NCBI GenBank assembly: GCA_963555705.1
Contig: OY743183.1
Location: 30,167,932 to 30,231,931 of the forward strand
Direction of reading: 5' to 3'
Length of the DNA stretch: 64,000 bases
From: Ligustrum vulgare
Taxonomy: Eukaryota; Streptophyta; Magnoliopsida; Lamiales; Oleaceae
Positions 33,733-45,147 of the stretch are shown piece after piece. The notes under the pieces are model-generated. The model did not search any database. It saw only the letters and a program-made list of their open reading frames with translations, and had not been told where the DNA came from. The position numbers and the translations under genes were made by a program. The stretch's first letter is position 1; each line of letters starts with the position of its first letter.

Positions 33733-34165
33733 TTATATCATTGCTGAACTGCCAGAAGCCTCATTTTGTAAAACAGACTGGCAAACAGGATCTTTTGCTA
33801 TTATATTTTGGAGACTATAACGATTTTTGTCCTCGTTAAACTGAGCGTATAAGGAGAGAAGTTCACGTTGCACATAACCACTTGGGTGCGTCTCAAGAGT
33901 CAGTCGAATATCATCCAAAGACTCCTTACTCAGTCCACCCTTTATGAATTTGATTTTATCATCTCGATTAGTAGAAGAATATCCTACTGTTTTGCAACGA
34001 GTATCACAGTTCCAACGAGCACATTTGTAGCAACCATTCAGCCTTTTTGCTCTTCGTTTCTTTGCGAAGGTGCTTTTGCCTAAACCAGGCATGTGCTTTG
34101 GAAATGTCATAGGTAATTCACCAGATAGTCGAACCTTTGCTTCGATCAACCAGCGAACATCTTCA
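33733..34165 (-). pseudogene. CRP lacking its N-terminus
   Basis: Residues ~57-199, including the basic run, the four finger cysteines and the tail (ending SSAMI). The 5' end breaks at GAAGATGTTCGCTGG and joins a forward LOG leader, so the CRP and LOG genes are head to head here. Confidence 0.75.
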
Positions 34166-34218
34166 GGCATCCCAAAATCACATCTTCTTCGTAAGTTTTC
34201 TCTTCTATACTATCAAAG

Positions 34219-34872
34219 ATGGAAGCACCAAAACTTCGACAGATCAAAACTATTTGTGTATTTTGTGGATCAAAAGTGGGGAAAGGCTTCAGTTATCTAG
34301 AAGCGGCCGTAGATCTTGGAAAGAAACTGGGGGAAAAAGGTATCACTCTTGTGTATGGGGGTGGTAGCAGTGGTCTAATGGGTTGTGTTTCCCAATCTGC
34401 TCTTGCAGAGAAATCAAAAGTAATCGGTGTCATACCTGTCCCTTTGGTAGATGTTGCAGGCAAAACACGAGGGCATGAAGTTCATACCTTATCCATCCAT
34501 GAACGCATAACTTGTATGCTATATGGTTCTGATGCCTTTATAGCCCTGCCCGGAGGTTTTGGTACCTTAGAAGAAATCTTTAACATTACCTCGTGGGCTC
34601 AACTAGGTCTCCATACTAAGCCTATTGGGCTTCTGAATGTTAACAATTTCTTTGATGGTTTGTTAACCTTTCTTGATTATGCTGTGGAACAGGGATTCAT
34701 CTCTCCATTTTCCAGAAGGCTCCTTATTTCTGCTCCTACTATTGATGAACTACTGGATAAGCTGCAGTCATATATCTCAATACAAGATCCAGCAGGAGTT
34801 AAGATAGATTGGTCGCAAGGAAGGGGAATCAAGCGAAAATGGAGTCCGGTTAATGTAAACTTAACTTTATGA
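34219..34872 (+). CDS. LOG: LOG-type cytokinin-activating phosphoribohydrolase
   Basis: Full-length, 217 residues, with PGGFGTLEE, Arg96 and Glu118 intact. It differs from the commonest protein at His89 and Gly130. The 5' leader is kept only from CAGGCATCCC (about 34165), so the TATA-like box and palindrome are lost. Upstream is a reversed CRP fragment. It is probably promoterless unless the new neighbour supplies one. The hairpin 3' region follows to about 35300. Confidence 0.88.
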   Translation: MEAPKLRQIKTICVFCGSKVGKGFSYLEAAVDLGKKLGEKGITLVYGGGSSGLMGCVSQSALAEKSKVIGVIPVPLVDVAGKTRGHEVHTLSIHERITCMLYGSDAFIALPGGFGTLEEIFNITSWAQLGLHTKPIGLLNVNNFFDGLLTFLDYAVEQGFISPFSRRLLISAPTIDELLDKLQSYISIQDPAGVKIDWSQGRGIKRKWSPVNVNLTL

Positions 34873-35300
34873 ATCTTAGAATAGGTGGGGGTAGAGTACG
34901 GAGTATTCTTACTCTCGAGACACCCCTCTAATTTCCTAGGATTTCCTTAATGTTTAAATCTTGTGTGTACCTCAAAGGTTCCAGGTGGTAGATTACGGAG
35001 TATTCTTACTCTCGAAACACACCTCTTTGAAGGTTTCTTTATTTCCTCAAAAGGTCAGAGGTGGTAGGATACGGCTACTCCGGAAACACATCTCTCAATT
35101 TGAGGAATTTCCCATGTTGCTTTCTTTTGCTTTTGCGTGTTTCATGTATTTCTTTTCCAGTGTGACTCTTTGTATGTTCTCCTTATGAGAAAATAATAAA
35201 ATCTCTGCTATCATCTACTAAATCTCGTTTGTGATGTAAATGAACTTGCATGTCTAACCTTAATTCCTTTAGTGGATGCTTATCATATCATGCTCTTAAT
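34873..35300 (+). terminator. LOG 3' region with hairpins
   Basis: Same hairpin-repeat block as at 7108, followed by AATAAAATC near 35194. It ends at CTCTTAATTCCAAA, joined to a 65-bp reverse LTR scrap (35303-35368). Confidence 0.5.
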
Positions 35301-35368
35301 TCCAAAAGAATAATTAGAATCCCATAATTTTATTTGTGAATAAAAATAGAACATAATTTTCTTACATA

Positions 35369-35485
35369 AATTTTCCTCAGATCATTCATTGGAAGACTGG
35401 AATAATACTTGCGAATGTTTGTAAGAATGATATCCATGTTTTTGATGGATCTAACCTCTTCCCAGCATGAACTATTTAAAAGCAT
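35369..35485 (-). pseudogene. CRP N-terminal scrap
   Basis: Codes for residues 1 to ~39 (MLLNSSCWEEV to LRKI), then breaks at ATAAA shared with an LTR scrap. Confidence 0.7.
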
Positions 35486-35750
35486 TAAGGATCGGAGGGA
35501 ATCCGCGTGATATTGATTCCAGCAAGAAAGCGCGGAATAGAATAATGGAAAAGAGGGAACAAGAGTTTATACGCCGTTTACTTTCTTGATAAAAGGAAGA
35601 TTTGATGATGACGGGATTTGAGATATGGAATATTTTCTTGGATTTTGGGTACTGATATTTTGATATAATAATCAAGGTATAGAAATAATACGGGGATACG
35701 TGAAAGTGAAATAAGGACTGTATTGAATCAGGATTAATAAGTTTGTGCAA
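35472..35750 (-). CDS. 92-codon ORF overlapping the CRP start
   Basis: Same unrecognised ORF as at 9629 and 19800. CRP downstream is broken here, yet the ORF stays open, which argues for recent duplication rather than selection. Confidence 0.2.
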   Translation of the reverse strand: MHKLINPDSIQSLFHFHVSPYYFYTLIIISKYQYPKSKKIFHISNPVIIKSSFYQESKRRINSCSLFSIILFRAFLLESISRGFPPILNAFK

Positions 35751-36369
35751 GTGAAAGGAATACCTTACGGGAAATGTTATGATATTTGAGTTAAGAATTT
35801 TAATTATTTGGGAGATATTTGTTTATTAAATTTTGCAGAAATTTTGGGTTACAAATATTGGAAAGATAAACTGATGATTATGTTGATATGTGAATAACAT
35901 GTTTGGGTATATTACATAGAGAATATTCAGGTAATCGTTTTAATTATTTTGGGATATTTGGTGATAAGAAGAAATGACAAATTATTATGGTATGATATGT
36001 TAGTAAAGATTTATTGAAAATTTAGAGATATTAATACGAATATTTGAGGTCACATGATACGATGATAAATGACAAGTTACATGAATACTACAAGATATGA
36101 TGAAATATCACATACGATTGGAAATTTTCATTTTGATTCAGAAGAATTTATGAGTAGACATATGTCTATTATTGATAGAAAAGTCCATGTCTTAAGAAAA
36201 CAAATTGATGCATTTAGTCAAAGTCCAGTGGGTTAAATATGGTTAGGTTAAATATGGTAGCGATGATGCTACATAAGAAGAAGAAGAAGAGATTCTGATT
36301 AAGTGTTCAGAAATCATAAGATCAAGTAAGATTAATTTTGATGACGAAATTATTTTAAGGGGGTAAGTT
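35751..36369 (+). mobile_element. Family B internal 3' end with pol remnant
   Basis: AT-rich sequence with decayed pol C-terminus (about 36155-36366) and AAGGGGG. The pol tail reads TTTTGATGACGAAATT here, one base from other copies. Confidence 0.75.
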
Positions 36370-38660
36370 TGTAGCGACCAAGAATTTTTACGCGATTAAT
36401 AATTATTTTAATAGAAAATCGTGTCGCTGCTATTTCACCCATTTTTATTAAGTTAACGCCACGACGTATTCGTATAGCCAAGTCAAGAAATAATCGAGAT
36501 CGTTCGATTTTAAATTAAATTCCGAATTTCTAAAAATATCTCCATTCTCTTGATTTAAAGTATATTAAGTCTAAGTACTTAATTCAATGTTATCCCAATA
36601 TTTATTTGTACAAAAATTACTTTTATTATTTAAATTAAGAAAATATATGCAAGCATGAGAGGTTCCATTATATATAATAATTATGAGAATCTTAATTTAA
36701 TAAATATGGAAAAGTATATAAATGGTTGATAGATTCCATTATATGTAATCATGAAGAGCATAATATTTGTATAAATATGGAAAAGTATATGAATGAATTA
36801 TATACTCCATTATATATAATCATGAAGAGCATAATATTTGTATAAATATGGAAAAGTATATGAATGATTGATAAGACTCCATTATATGTAATCATGAAGA
36901 GCATAATATTTGTATAAATATGAAAAAGTATATGAATGAATTATATACTCCATTATATATAATCATGAAGAGCATAATATTTGTATAAATATGGAAAAGT
37001 ATATGAATGATTGATAAGACTCCATTATATGTAATCATGAAGAGCATAATATTTGTATAAATATGGAAAAGTATATGAATGATTTATATACTCCATTATA
37101 TATAATCATGAAGAGCATATTATTTGTATAAATATGGAAAAGTATATGAATGGTGCTTTACTTTAAGAAAAGGATGTGTTAAAATTAATAGAATTGAATG
37201 ATTATGTTTACAATATGCCAACTTTATACATCTATTTAAACCCATCTCTTTTACACACAACTCTACACATATACACTTATTTCCAATCTCTTGACAAAAT
37301 CCACAAGTAAGAGAAATTCAAGGTGGTCAAGAAAGTTTTGGTCCATTTACTACTACACTTCATTTTAATCTTTTAAAAGGTAAGTATACCTTATGTTTTT
37401 ATGAAAAGTAAGTATGTTTTTATGACAAGTAAGTATACCTTATGTTTTTATGAAAAGTAAGTATGTTTTTATGAAAGGTAAATACACCTTATGTTTTTAT
37501 GAAAAGTAAGTATGTTTTTATGACAAGTAAGTATATCTTATGTTTTTATGAAAAGTAAGTATGTTTTTATGAAAGGTAAATACACCTTATGTTTTTATGA
37601 AAAGTAAGTATGTTTTTATGACAAGTAAGTATATCTTATGTTTTTATGAAAAGTAAGTATGTTTTTATGAAAGGTAAATACACCTTATGTTTTTATGAAA
37701 AGTAAGTATGTTTTTATGACAAGTAAGTATATCTTATGTTTTTATGAAAAGTAAGTATGTTTTTATGAAAGGTAAATACACCTTATGTTTATATGAAAAG
37801 TAAGTATGTTTTTATGACAAGTAAGTATATCTTATGTTTTTATGAAAAGTAAGTATGTTTTTATGAAAGGTAAATACACCTTATGTTTTTATGAAAAGTA
37901 AGTATGTTTTTATGACAAGTAAGTATATCTTATGTTTTTATGAAAAGTAAGTATGTTTTTATGAAAGGTAAATACACCTTATGTTTTTATGAAAAGTAAG
38001 TATGTTTTTATGACAAGTAAGTATATCTTATGTTTTTATGAAAAGTAAGTATGTTTTTATGAAAGGTAAATACACCTTATATTTTTATGAAAAGTAAGTA
38101 TGTTTTTTATGACAAGTAAGTATATCTTATGTTTTTATGAAAAGTAAGTATATTTTTATGAAAGGTAAATACACCTTATGTTTTTATGAAAAGTAAGTAT
38201 GTTTTTATGACAAGTATGTATATCTTATGTTTTTATGAAAATGTTTGGATCATTGCTATGAAATCAATCTCACAAGATTGTTATGGGTTCCATATGATAT
38301 GTTTATGATTATGCTAAGGGGACCGGAGTTTAGTAGCGCTACACATAAGAATTCTTGCCATTTAAGTTCGGTAAAATTCTTGTGTCTCCCTATGTTTATG
38401 AATATTTCAATCTTATCCTATGTTATGATGAAAATGATCCATATGCTTTCAAAAGAAAATTTATGCTTGGTATACTTACTGGGATTTTATAAATCTCACT
38501 CCACGATATTTACCATTTTCAGATAATTGAAGGTTCGAGGCGGTCAACATGGAAGTGGCAAAAGTGGTTAAGATTGATGAGATAATTATGTTGAACTTTA
38601 TGTAAGAAAATTATGTTCTATTTTTATTCACAAATAAAATTATGGGATTCTAATTATTCT
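36370..38660 (+). mobile_element. Family B LTR, 3' end missing
   Basis: Starts TGTAGCGACC. T1 spans 36710-37150, then leader, T2 (37378-38240) and 3' part to ATTATTCTTTTG. A short internal scrap (GGAATTAAGAGCATGATATG) links it to pol at about 38688. Confidence 0.88.
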
Positions 38661-38687
38661 TTTGGAATTAAGAGCATGATATGATAT

Positions 38688-40603
38688 GATGTGTCTTAAT
38701 GCAACACGGTAAAGTGGTCGCCTATGCATCAAGACAATTAAAGATACATGAAAAGAACTACCCCACGCATGATCTAGAACTTGCCGCCGTGGTCCATGCA
38801 CTAAAGATTTGGAGACACAACCTTTATGGAGGCAAGTGTGACATTTATACGGACCATAAAAGCCTCAAATATATCTTCACTCAGAAAGAGTTGAACATGA
38901 GGGAAAGAAGATGGCTAGAGTTAGTTAAAGACTATGATTGTGAAATTCATTATCACCCCGGCAAAGCAAATGTAGTAGCTGATGCCTTAAGTCGTAAAGT
39001 TACAAGTCAGTTAGCCATGTTGACAATGAAAGAACCATTATGGAGAGAATTTGAGAAATTGAATCTTGAAGTTGTCACCACTCAGCCAGGTGTGGTCGCT
39101 CGAGTCGCAGTTATGTCGATCCGACCCACACTTCGTGATAGAATTAAGGGTCATCAAAAGGGTGATCAATCCTTTGAGCATATCAAGTCTGAGATTAACT
39201 CAGATAAACGAAGGGATTTCACTATTTCTGAAGATAAAGCATTATACTACCAAGGACGCCTATGTGTACCTAATTTTGAGGAACTAAAAAGAGAGATTCT
39301 AGAAGAGGCTCACTCATCTCCTTATTCAGTACACCCAGGAGGCACAAAGATGTATAATGACTTGAAAGCAGTATTTTGGTGGGAAGGTATGAAGAGGGAT
39401 ATAGCTGAATACGTCAGAAAGTGTTTAGTGTGTCAGCAAGTGAAAGCCGAACACCAACGACCATCAGGGTTACTTGAACCATTGGAAGTCCCAGAATGGA
39501 AGTGGGAGCACATAACGATGGACTTTGTGATTGGTTTTCCAAGATCAGGGAAAGGCAATGAAGCAATTTGGGTCATAGTAGATCGACTCACCAAATCCGC
39601 TCATTTCCTGCCAGTTCGGATGACGTTCACTATGGATCAATTTGCGCAACTTTATGTGAATGAAATAGTAAGGTTACATGGTGTACCCGTTTCTATAGTA
39701 TCTGATAGAGATTCAAGGTTCACATCAAACTTTTGGAAAAGTTTACACAAATCTATGGGAACTAAGCTAAAGTTTAGCACGGCCTTCCACCCTCAAACGG
39801 ATGGTCAATCTGAGCGAACAATCCAAACATTAGAGGATATGCTTCGTACATGTATCCTCGAGTTTGGTGGACAATGGGAGAAACATTTACCTTTAGTCGA
39901 GTTCTCATATAATAACAGTTACCACACTTCAATTGGCATGGCGCCATATGAAGCATTGTATGGAAGAAAGTGTAGGTCACCAGTTCATTGGGATGAAGTC
40001 GGGGAGAGGAAGATTTTGGGGCCAGAAATTATTGAACAGACAATGCATGCAATTGAGAAAATTCGCGCCAGTATGAAAATTGCACAAGATAGACAAAAGA
40101 GTTATGCAGATAAAAGGAGAAAAGGCCTAGAATTTTCAGTTGGTGATAAAGTGTTCCTCAAAGTAGCACCGATGAAAGGAGTGATACGGTTTGGAAAGAA
40201 GGGTAAATTACGACCAAGATTTATTGGCCCGTTCGAGATCTTGCAACGGATAGGAAATGTTGCTTATCAATTGGCATTACCTCCAGAACTCTCAGCTGTG
40301 CATAACATATTTCATGTGTCAATGCTTAGAAAGTACGTCCCTGACCAAAGCCATGTTATCAACCACCAGTCTATAGAATTACAACGAGGTTTGACCTATG
40401 AGGAAGTACCAATAAGAATCGTGGAACAGACATGTAAACCCCTCAGGAATAAAGTGATTTCACTAGTAAAAGTACAGTGGAAAAATCACTCTATGGAAGA
40501 GACCACGTGGGAGCGAGAGATTGAAATGCGAGACAAGTACCCACAACTTTTCGATGATTTTCAAGGTAAATTTCGGGGACGAAATTTAATTTTAGGAGGG
40601 TAG
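38688..40603 (+). pseudogene. pol: Ty3/gypsy chromovirus pol: RNase H, integrase, chromodomain
   Basis: Open for ~638 codons; counting from the ATG at 38699: RNase H part (1-100; TDHKSL with Asp52, ADALSR with Asp95), integrase zinc finger (His205, His212, Cys242, Cys245), integrase core with Asp275, Asp336 and Glu372 (D,D35E), GPF-type module (503-515) and chromodomain-like tail (568-620). Protease, reverse transcriptase and early RNase H are missing, cut off at the join near 38688, so the reading frame has no true start. Motifs and the [10 protein letters not shown] end over the polypurine tract fit the Tekay/Del chromovirus clade. Integrase inserts element cDNA, with the chromodomain steering it to chromatin. 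No internal stop occurs, so it is young. Confidence 0.92.
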
Positions 40604-40715
40604 ATTATAACACCCGCACTTAATTTTTGGGTTTAACCTCAAGAAATTGTAAATTTAGGGACTTAATTGGATGTTAAAATTTATTTAGACCTTAATCATG
40701 ACAAATTATTTTATT
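40604..40715 (+). mobile_element. Start of the pol element's 3' LTR, truncated
   Basis: Follows polypurine GGAGGG with TATAACACCCGCAC and TTAGGGACTTAATTGG, gypsy LTR-like and unlike families A and B. It switches to family B LTR at TTGAAATTAAGAAAATATATG. Confidence 0.6.
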
Positions 40716-40936
40716 GTTGAAATTAAGAAAATATATGCAAGCATGAGAGGTCCATGTCTTAAGAAAACAAATTGATGCATTTAGTCAAAGTCCAGTGGGT
40801 TAAATATGGTTGGGTTAAATATGGTAGCGATGATGCTACATAAGAAGAAGAAGAAGAGATTCTGATTAAGTGTTCAGAAATCATAAGATCAAGTAAGATT
40901 AATTTCGAGGACGAAATTATTTTAAGGGGGTAAGTT
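40716..40936 (+). mobile_element. Family B LTR scrap and internal 3' end
   Basis: About 35 bp of LTR 5' part, then from GTCCATGTCTTAAG the pol remnant (to 40933) and AAGGGGG before the next LTR. Confidence 0.75.
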
Positions 40937-41800
40937 TGTAGCGACCAAGAATTTTTACGCGATTAATAATTATTTTAATAGAAAATCGTGTCGCTACTAT
41001 TTCACCCATTTTTATTAAGTTAACGCCACGACGTATTCGTATAGCCAAGTCAAGAAATAATCGAGATCGTTCGATTTTAAATTAAATTCCGAATTTCTAA
41101 AAATATCTCCATTCTCTTGATTTAAAGTATATTAAGTCTAAGTACTTAATTCAATGTTATCCCAATATTTATTTGTACAAAAATTACTTTTATTATTTAA
41201 ATTAAGAAAATATATGCAAGCATGAGAGGTTCCATTATATGTAATCATGAAGAGCATAATATTTGTATAAATATGGAAAAGTATATGAATGATTTATATA
41301 CTCCATTATATATAATCATGAAGAGCATAATATTTGTATAAATATGGAAAAGTATATGAATGATTGATAAGACTCCATTATATGTAATCATGAAGAGCAT
41401 AATATTTGTATAAATATGGAAAAGTATATGAATGATTTATATACTCCATTATATATAATCATGAAGAGCATAATATTTGTATAAATATGGAAAAGTATAT
41501 GAATGATTTATATACTCCATTATATATAATCATGAAGAGCATAATATTTGTATAAATATGGAAAAGTATATGAATGATTGATAAGACTCCATTATATATA
41601 ATCATGAAGAGCATAATATTTGTATAAATATGGAAAAGTATATGAATGATTGATAAGACTCCATTATATATAATCATGAAGAGCATATTATTTGTATAAA
41701 TATGGAAAAGTATATGAATGGTGCTTTACTTTAAGAAAAGGATGTGTTAAAATTAATAGAATTGAATGATTATGTTTACAATATGCCAACTTTATACATC

Positions 41801-41808
41801 TATTTAAA
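41801..41808 (+). promoter_or_regulatory. LTR TATA box
   Basis: TATTTAAA, followed ~25-35 bp later by ACACAACTCTACACA, a likely start-site region. Other copies read the same, or TATATAAA at 11312. Confidence 0.6.
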
Positions 41809-41947
41809 CCCATCTCTTTTACACACAACTCTACACATATACACTTATTTCCAATCTCTTGACAAAATCCACAAGTAAGAGAAATTCAAGGTGGTCAAGA
41901 AAGTTTTGGTCCATTTACTACTACACTTCATTTTAATCTTTTAAAAG

Positions 41948-43200
41948 GTAAGTATATCTTATGTTTTTATGAAAAGTAAGTATGTTTTTATGAAAGGTAA
42001 ATACACCTTATGTTTTTATGAAAAGTAAGTATGTTTTTATGACAAGTAAGTATATCTTATGTTTTTATGAAAAGTAAGTATGTTTTTATGAAAGGTAAAT
42101 ACACCTTATGTTTTTATGAAAAGTAAGTATGTTTTTATGACAAGTAAGTATATCTTATGTTTTTATGAAAAGTAAGTATGTTTTTATGAAAGGTAAATAC
42201 ACCTTATGTTTTTATGAAAAGTAAGTATGTTTTTATGACAAGTAAGTATATCTTATGTTTTTATGAAAAGTAAGTATGTTTTTATGAAAGGTAAATACAC
42301 CTTATGTTTTTATGAAAAGTAAGTATGTTTTTATGAAAGGTAAATACACCTTATGTTTTTATGAAAAGTAAGTATGTTTTTATGAAAGGTAAATATACCT
42401 TATGTTTTTATGAAAAGTAAGTATGTTTTTATGACAAGTAAGTATATCTTATGTTTTTATGAAAAGTAAGTATGTTTTTATGAAAGGTAAATACACCTTA
42501 TGTTTTTATGAAAAGTAAGTATGTTTTTATGACAAGTAAGTATATCTTATGTTTTTATGAAAAGTAAGTATGTTTTTATGAAAGGTAAATACACCTTATG
42601 TTTTTATGAAAAGTAAGTATGTTTTTATGACAAGTAAGTATATCTTATGTTTTTATGAAAAGTAAGTATGTTTTTATGAAAGGTAAATACACCTTATGTT
42701 TTTATGAAAAGTAAGTATGTTTTTATGACAAGTAAGTATATCTTATGTTTTTATGAAAAGTAAGTATGTTTTTATGAAAGGTAAATACACCTTATGTTTT
42801 TATGAAAAGTAAGTATGTTTTTATGACAAGTAAGTATATCTTATGTTTTTATGAAAAGTAAGTATGTTTTTATGAAAGGTAAATACACCTTATGTTTTTA
42901 TGAAAAGTAAGTATGTTTTTATGACAAATAAGTATATCTTATGTTTTTATGAAAAGTAAGTATGTTTTTATGAAAGGTAAATACACCTTATGTTTTTATG
43001 AAAAGTAAGTATGTTTTTATGAAAGGTAAATACACCTTATGTTTTTTATGAAAAGTAAGTATGTTTTTATGACAAGTAAGTATATCTTATGTTTTTATGA
43101 AAAGTAAGTATGTTTTTATGAAAGGTAAATACACCTTATGTTTTTATGAAAAGTAAGTATGTTTTTATGACAAGTAAGTATATCTTTATGTTTTTATGAA
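41948..43200 (+). repeat. T2 minisatellite, higher-order 98-bp form
   Basis: 49-bp units alternate between type a (GAAAGGTAAATACACC) and type b (GACAAGTAAGTATATC), giving a 98-bp dimer repeated about 12 times with a few phase slips. Each unit has one or two GTAAGTAT words. Confidence 0.9.
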
Positions 43201-43483
43201 AATGTTTGGATCATTGCTATGAAATCAATCTCACAAGATTGTTATGGGTTCCATATGATATGTTTATGATTATGCTAAGGGGACCGGAGTTTAGTAGCGC
43301 TACACATAAGAATTCTTGCCATTTAAGTTCGGTAAAATTCTTGTGTCTCCCTATGTTTATGAGTATTTCGATCCTATCCTATGTTATGATGAAAATGATC
43401 CATATGCTTTCAAAAGAAAATTTATGCTTGGTATACTTACTGGGATTTTATAAATCTCACTCCACGATATTTACCATTTTCAG
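41948..43483 (+). other. Putative LTR leader intron holding T2
   Basis: Donor TTTTAAAAG|GTAAGTATA at 41948 and acceptor TTTACCATTTTCAG|ATAATTG ending at 43483, with CTCAC/CTTAC-like branch sequences upstream. The T2 array fills most of the 1536 nt. The same borders flank T2 in other forward LTRs (501 nt at 11459-11959). Splicing is inferred from consensus only. Confidence 0.5.
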
Positions 43484-43727
43484 ATAATTGAAGGTTCGAG
43501 GCGGTCAACATGGAAGTGGCAAAAGTGGTTAAGATTGATGAGATAATTATGTTGAACTTTATGTAAGAAAATTATGTTCTATTTTTATTCACAAATAAAA
43601 TTATGGGATTCTAATTATTCTTTTGAATAATTTTACATTACTATTTAAGTCTCGATAATATGATATGAGTCACTTTTTGTGGCACTCGAATGGTCGAGAA
43701 TTCGGGTCGTCACAGTTGGTATCAGAG

Positions 43728-43974
43728 AAGAAAATTTATGCTTGGTATACTTACTGGGATTTTATAAATCTCACTCCACGATATTTACCATTTTCAGATA
43801 ATTGAAGGTTCGAGGCGGTCAACATGGAAGTGGCAAAAGTGGTTAAGATTGATGAGATAATTATGTTGAACTTTATGTAAGAAAATTATGTTCTATTTTT
43901 ATTCACAGATAAAATTATGGGATTCTAATTATTCTTTTGAATAATTTTACATTACTATTTAAGTCTCGATAATA
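43728..43974 (+). mobile_element. Family B LTR 3' fragment
   Basis: Repeats the LTR 3' part from AGAAAATTTATGCTTGG to TCTCGATAATA directly after the primer site of the complete LTR, then inverts into internal sequence. Confidence 0.8.
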
Positions 43975-45147
43975 ACTCCACATTTGATCACAACAATCTA
44001 AAAATATTGAAAACGATTCCAACACTTCAATATCATCAAAAAATATCCCATAATTCAATTCATAATTCCTCAACATAACAATTTCAAATCATATTTTTCA
44101 ATATCACAATATCACTTCCTTCCATACCTTAATTGGCTCAAAAGATTACTCATACTTATATTTATAAGTCATAAATCATATTCCCAAAATTTAATCACAA
44201 GGCCAAAGTTCATAATAAATTTCTCTTCAATATAGAGGCATAATTCACTTACTCAACATAATATCCATTACTTAATTCCCAATAACCAAATCTTTAAATC
44301 TCTAACTTCATAATGCTTCTCATAAAAGTCTCATTAAAACCACATCACTTATAATCTTAACATCTCATAAAACTTCATAAAATTGGCTCGCTATTTCTCA
44401 TTAAATCTAAATGATAGATAATCTGAACATATTTCTAATCATTTCTGTTGACTTCTCATACTTAGTGCCATGTCTAAAATCAATTATGCAAAGTCCATTT
44501 AAGGTTCATCATTTCTAAACTCAAGGACAACAATTATTTTGAAAATCATTCTTAAGTCATATTATTCTCATTATGCTCAACACCCGTTCTCTTTCTTTCT
44601 TTTCTTTCTGAATTTTTTTTTTTTTTCAGAATTGAAACTTGAAGAGTGGTACCAATAATCATCCACAGTTTTTCCTTGCTTTTAAGCAAAGGTAGTGATA
44701 AAGGGATAAATTATTGAACCGAAAATTGAAACTTGAAGAGGAAGTACTAATAACCATCCACAGTTTTTCCCTTGTTTTTACACAAAGGTAGTGATAAAGG
44801 GATAAATTATTGTACGAATTCATTATTAATTTTGTTTGTTTAATATATTATTCCATATATTTTGGGCAAAAGTTACAACCCAACTTAATTTCTAATTGAG
44901 TCAATCTTACTAAGCTTAATATGCACCAAAATTCATATAAATATCCTCTCTGTCTCATGATTCTACATTGAAAAGAATAAAAAAATTGAGTCTTCTATCA
45001 ATTTATATCATACTTGACATGTATATTATGTGTAACACATAAAGATTCATAACATATGAATATTTCATACTTAACATGCTTCAATATAATCATAAATGCC
45101 ATGTAATTGCTATTATACATAACATACCTGGTTCGAAGAGTCAAAAT
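43975..45147 (-). mobile_element. Family B internal region fragment
   Basis: Reverse AT-rich internal sequence (matching 2520-3680), with ~90-bp duplication at 44625-44815. It ends at GGTTCGAAGAGTCAAAA, joined to a reverse LTR. No gene is seen. Confidence 0.75.

Larger units (their letters stand above)
40937..43714 (+). mobile_element. Family B LTR, complete (2778 bp)
   Basis: Reference copy. Termini are TGTAGCGACC and GGTCGTCACA, with polypurine tract before and primer site TGGTATCAGAG (43717-43727) after. Order: 5' part, T1 (41235-41713), TATTTAAA (41801-41808), leader, T2 (41948-43200), 3' part. Only 13 bp of internal region follow before a second copy of the LTR 3' part (43728-43974). 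Confidence 0.93.
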
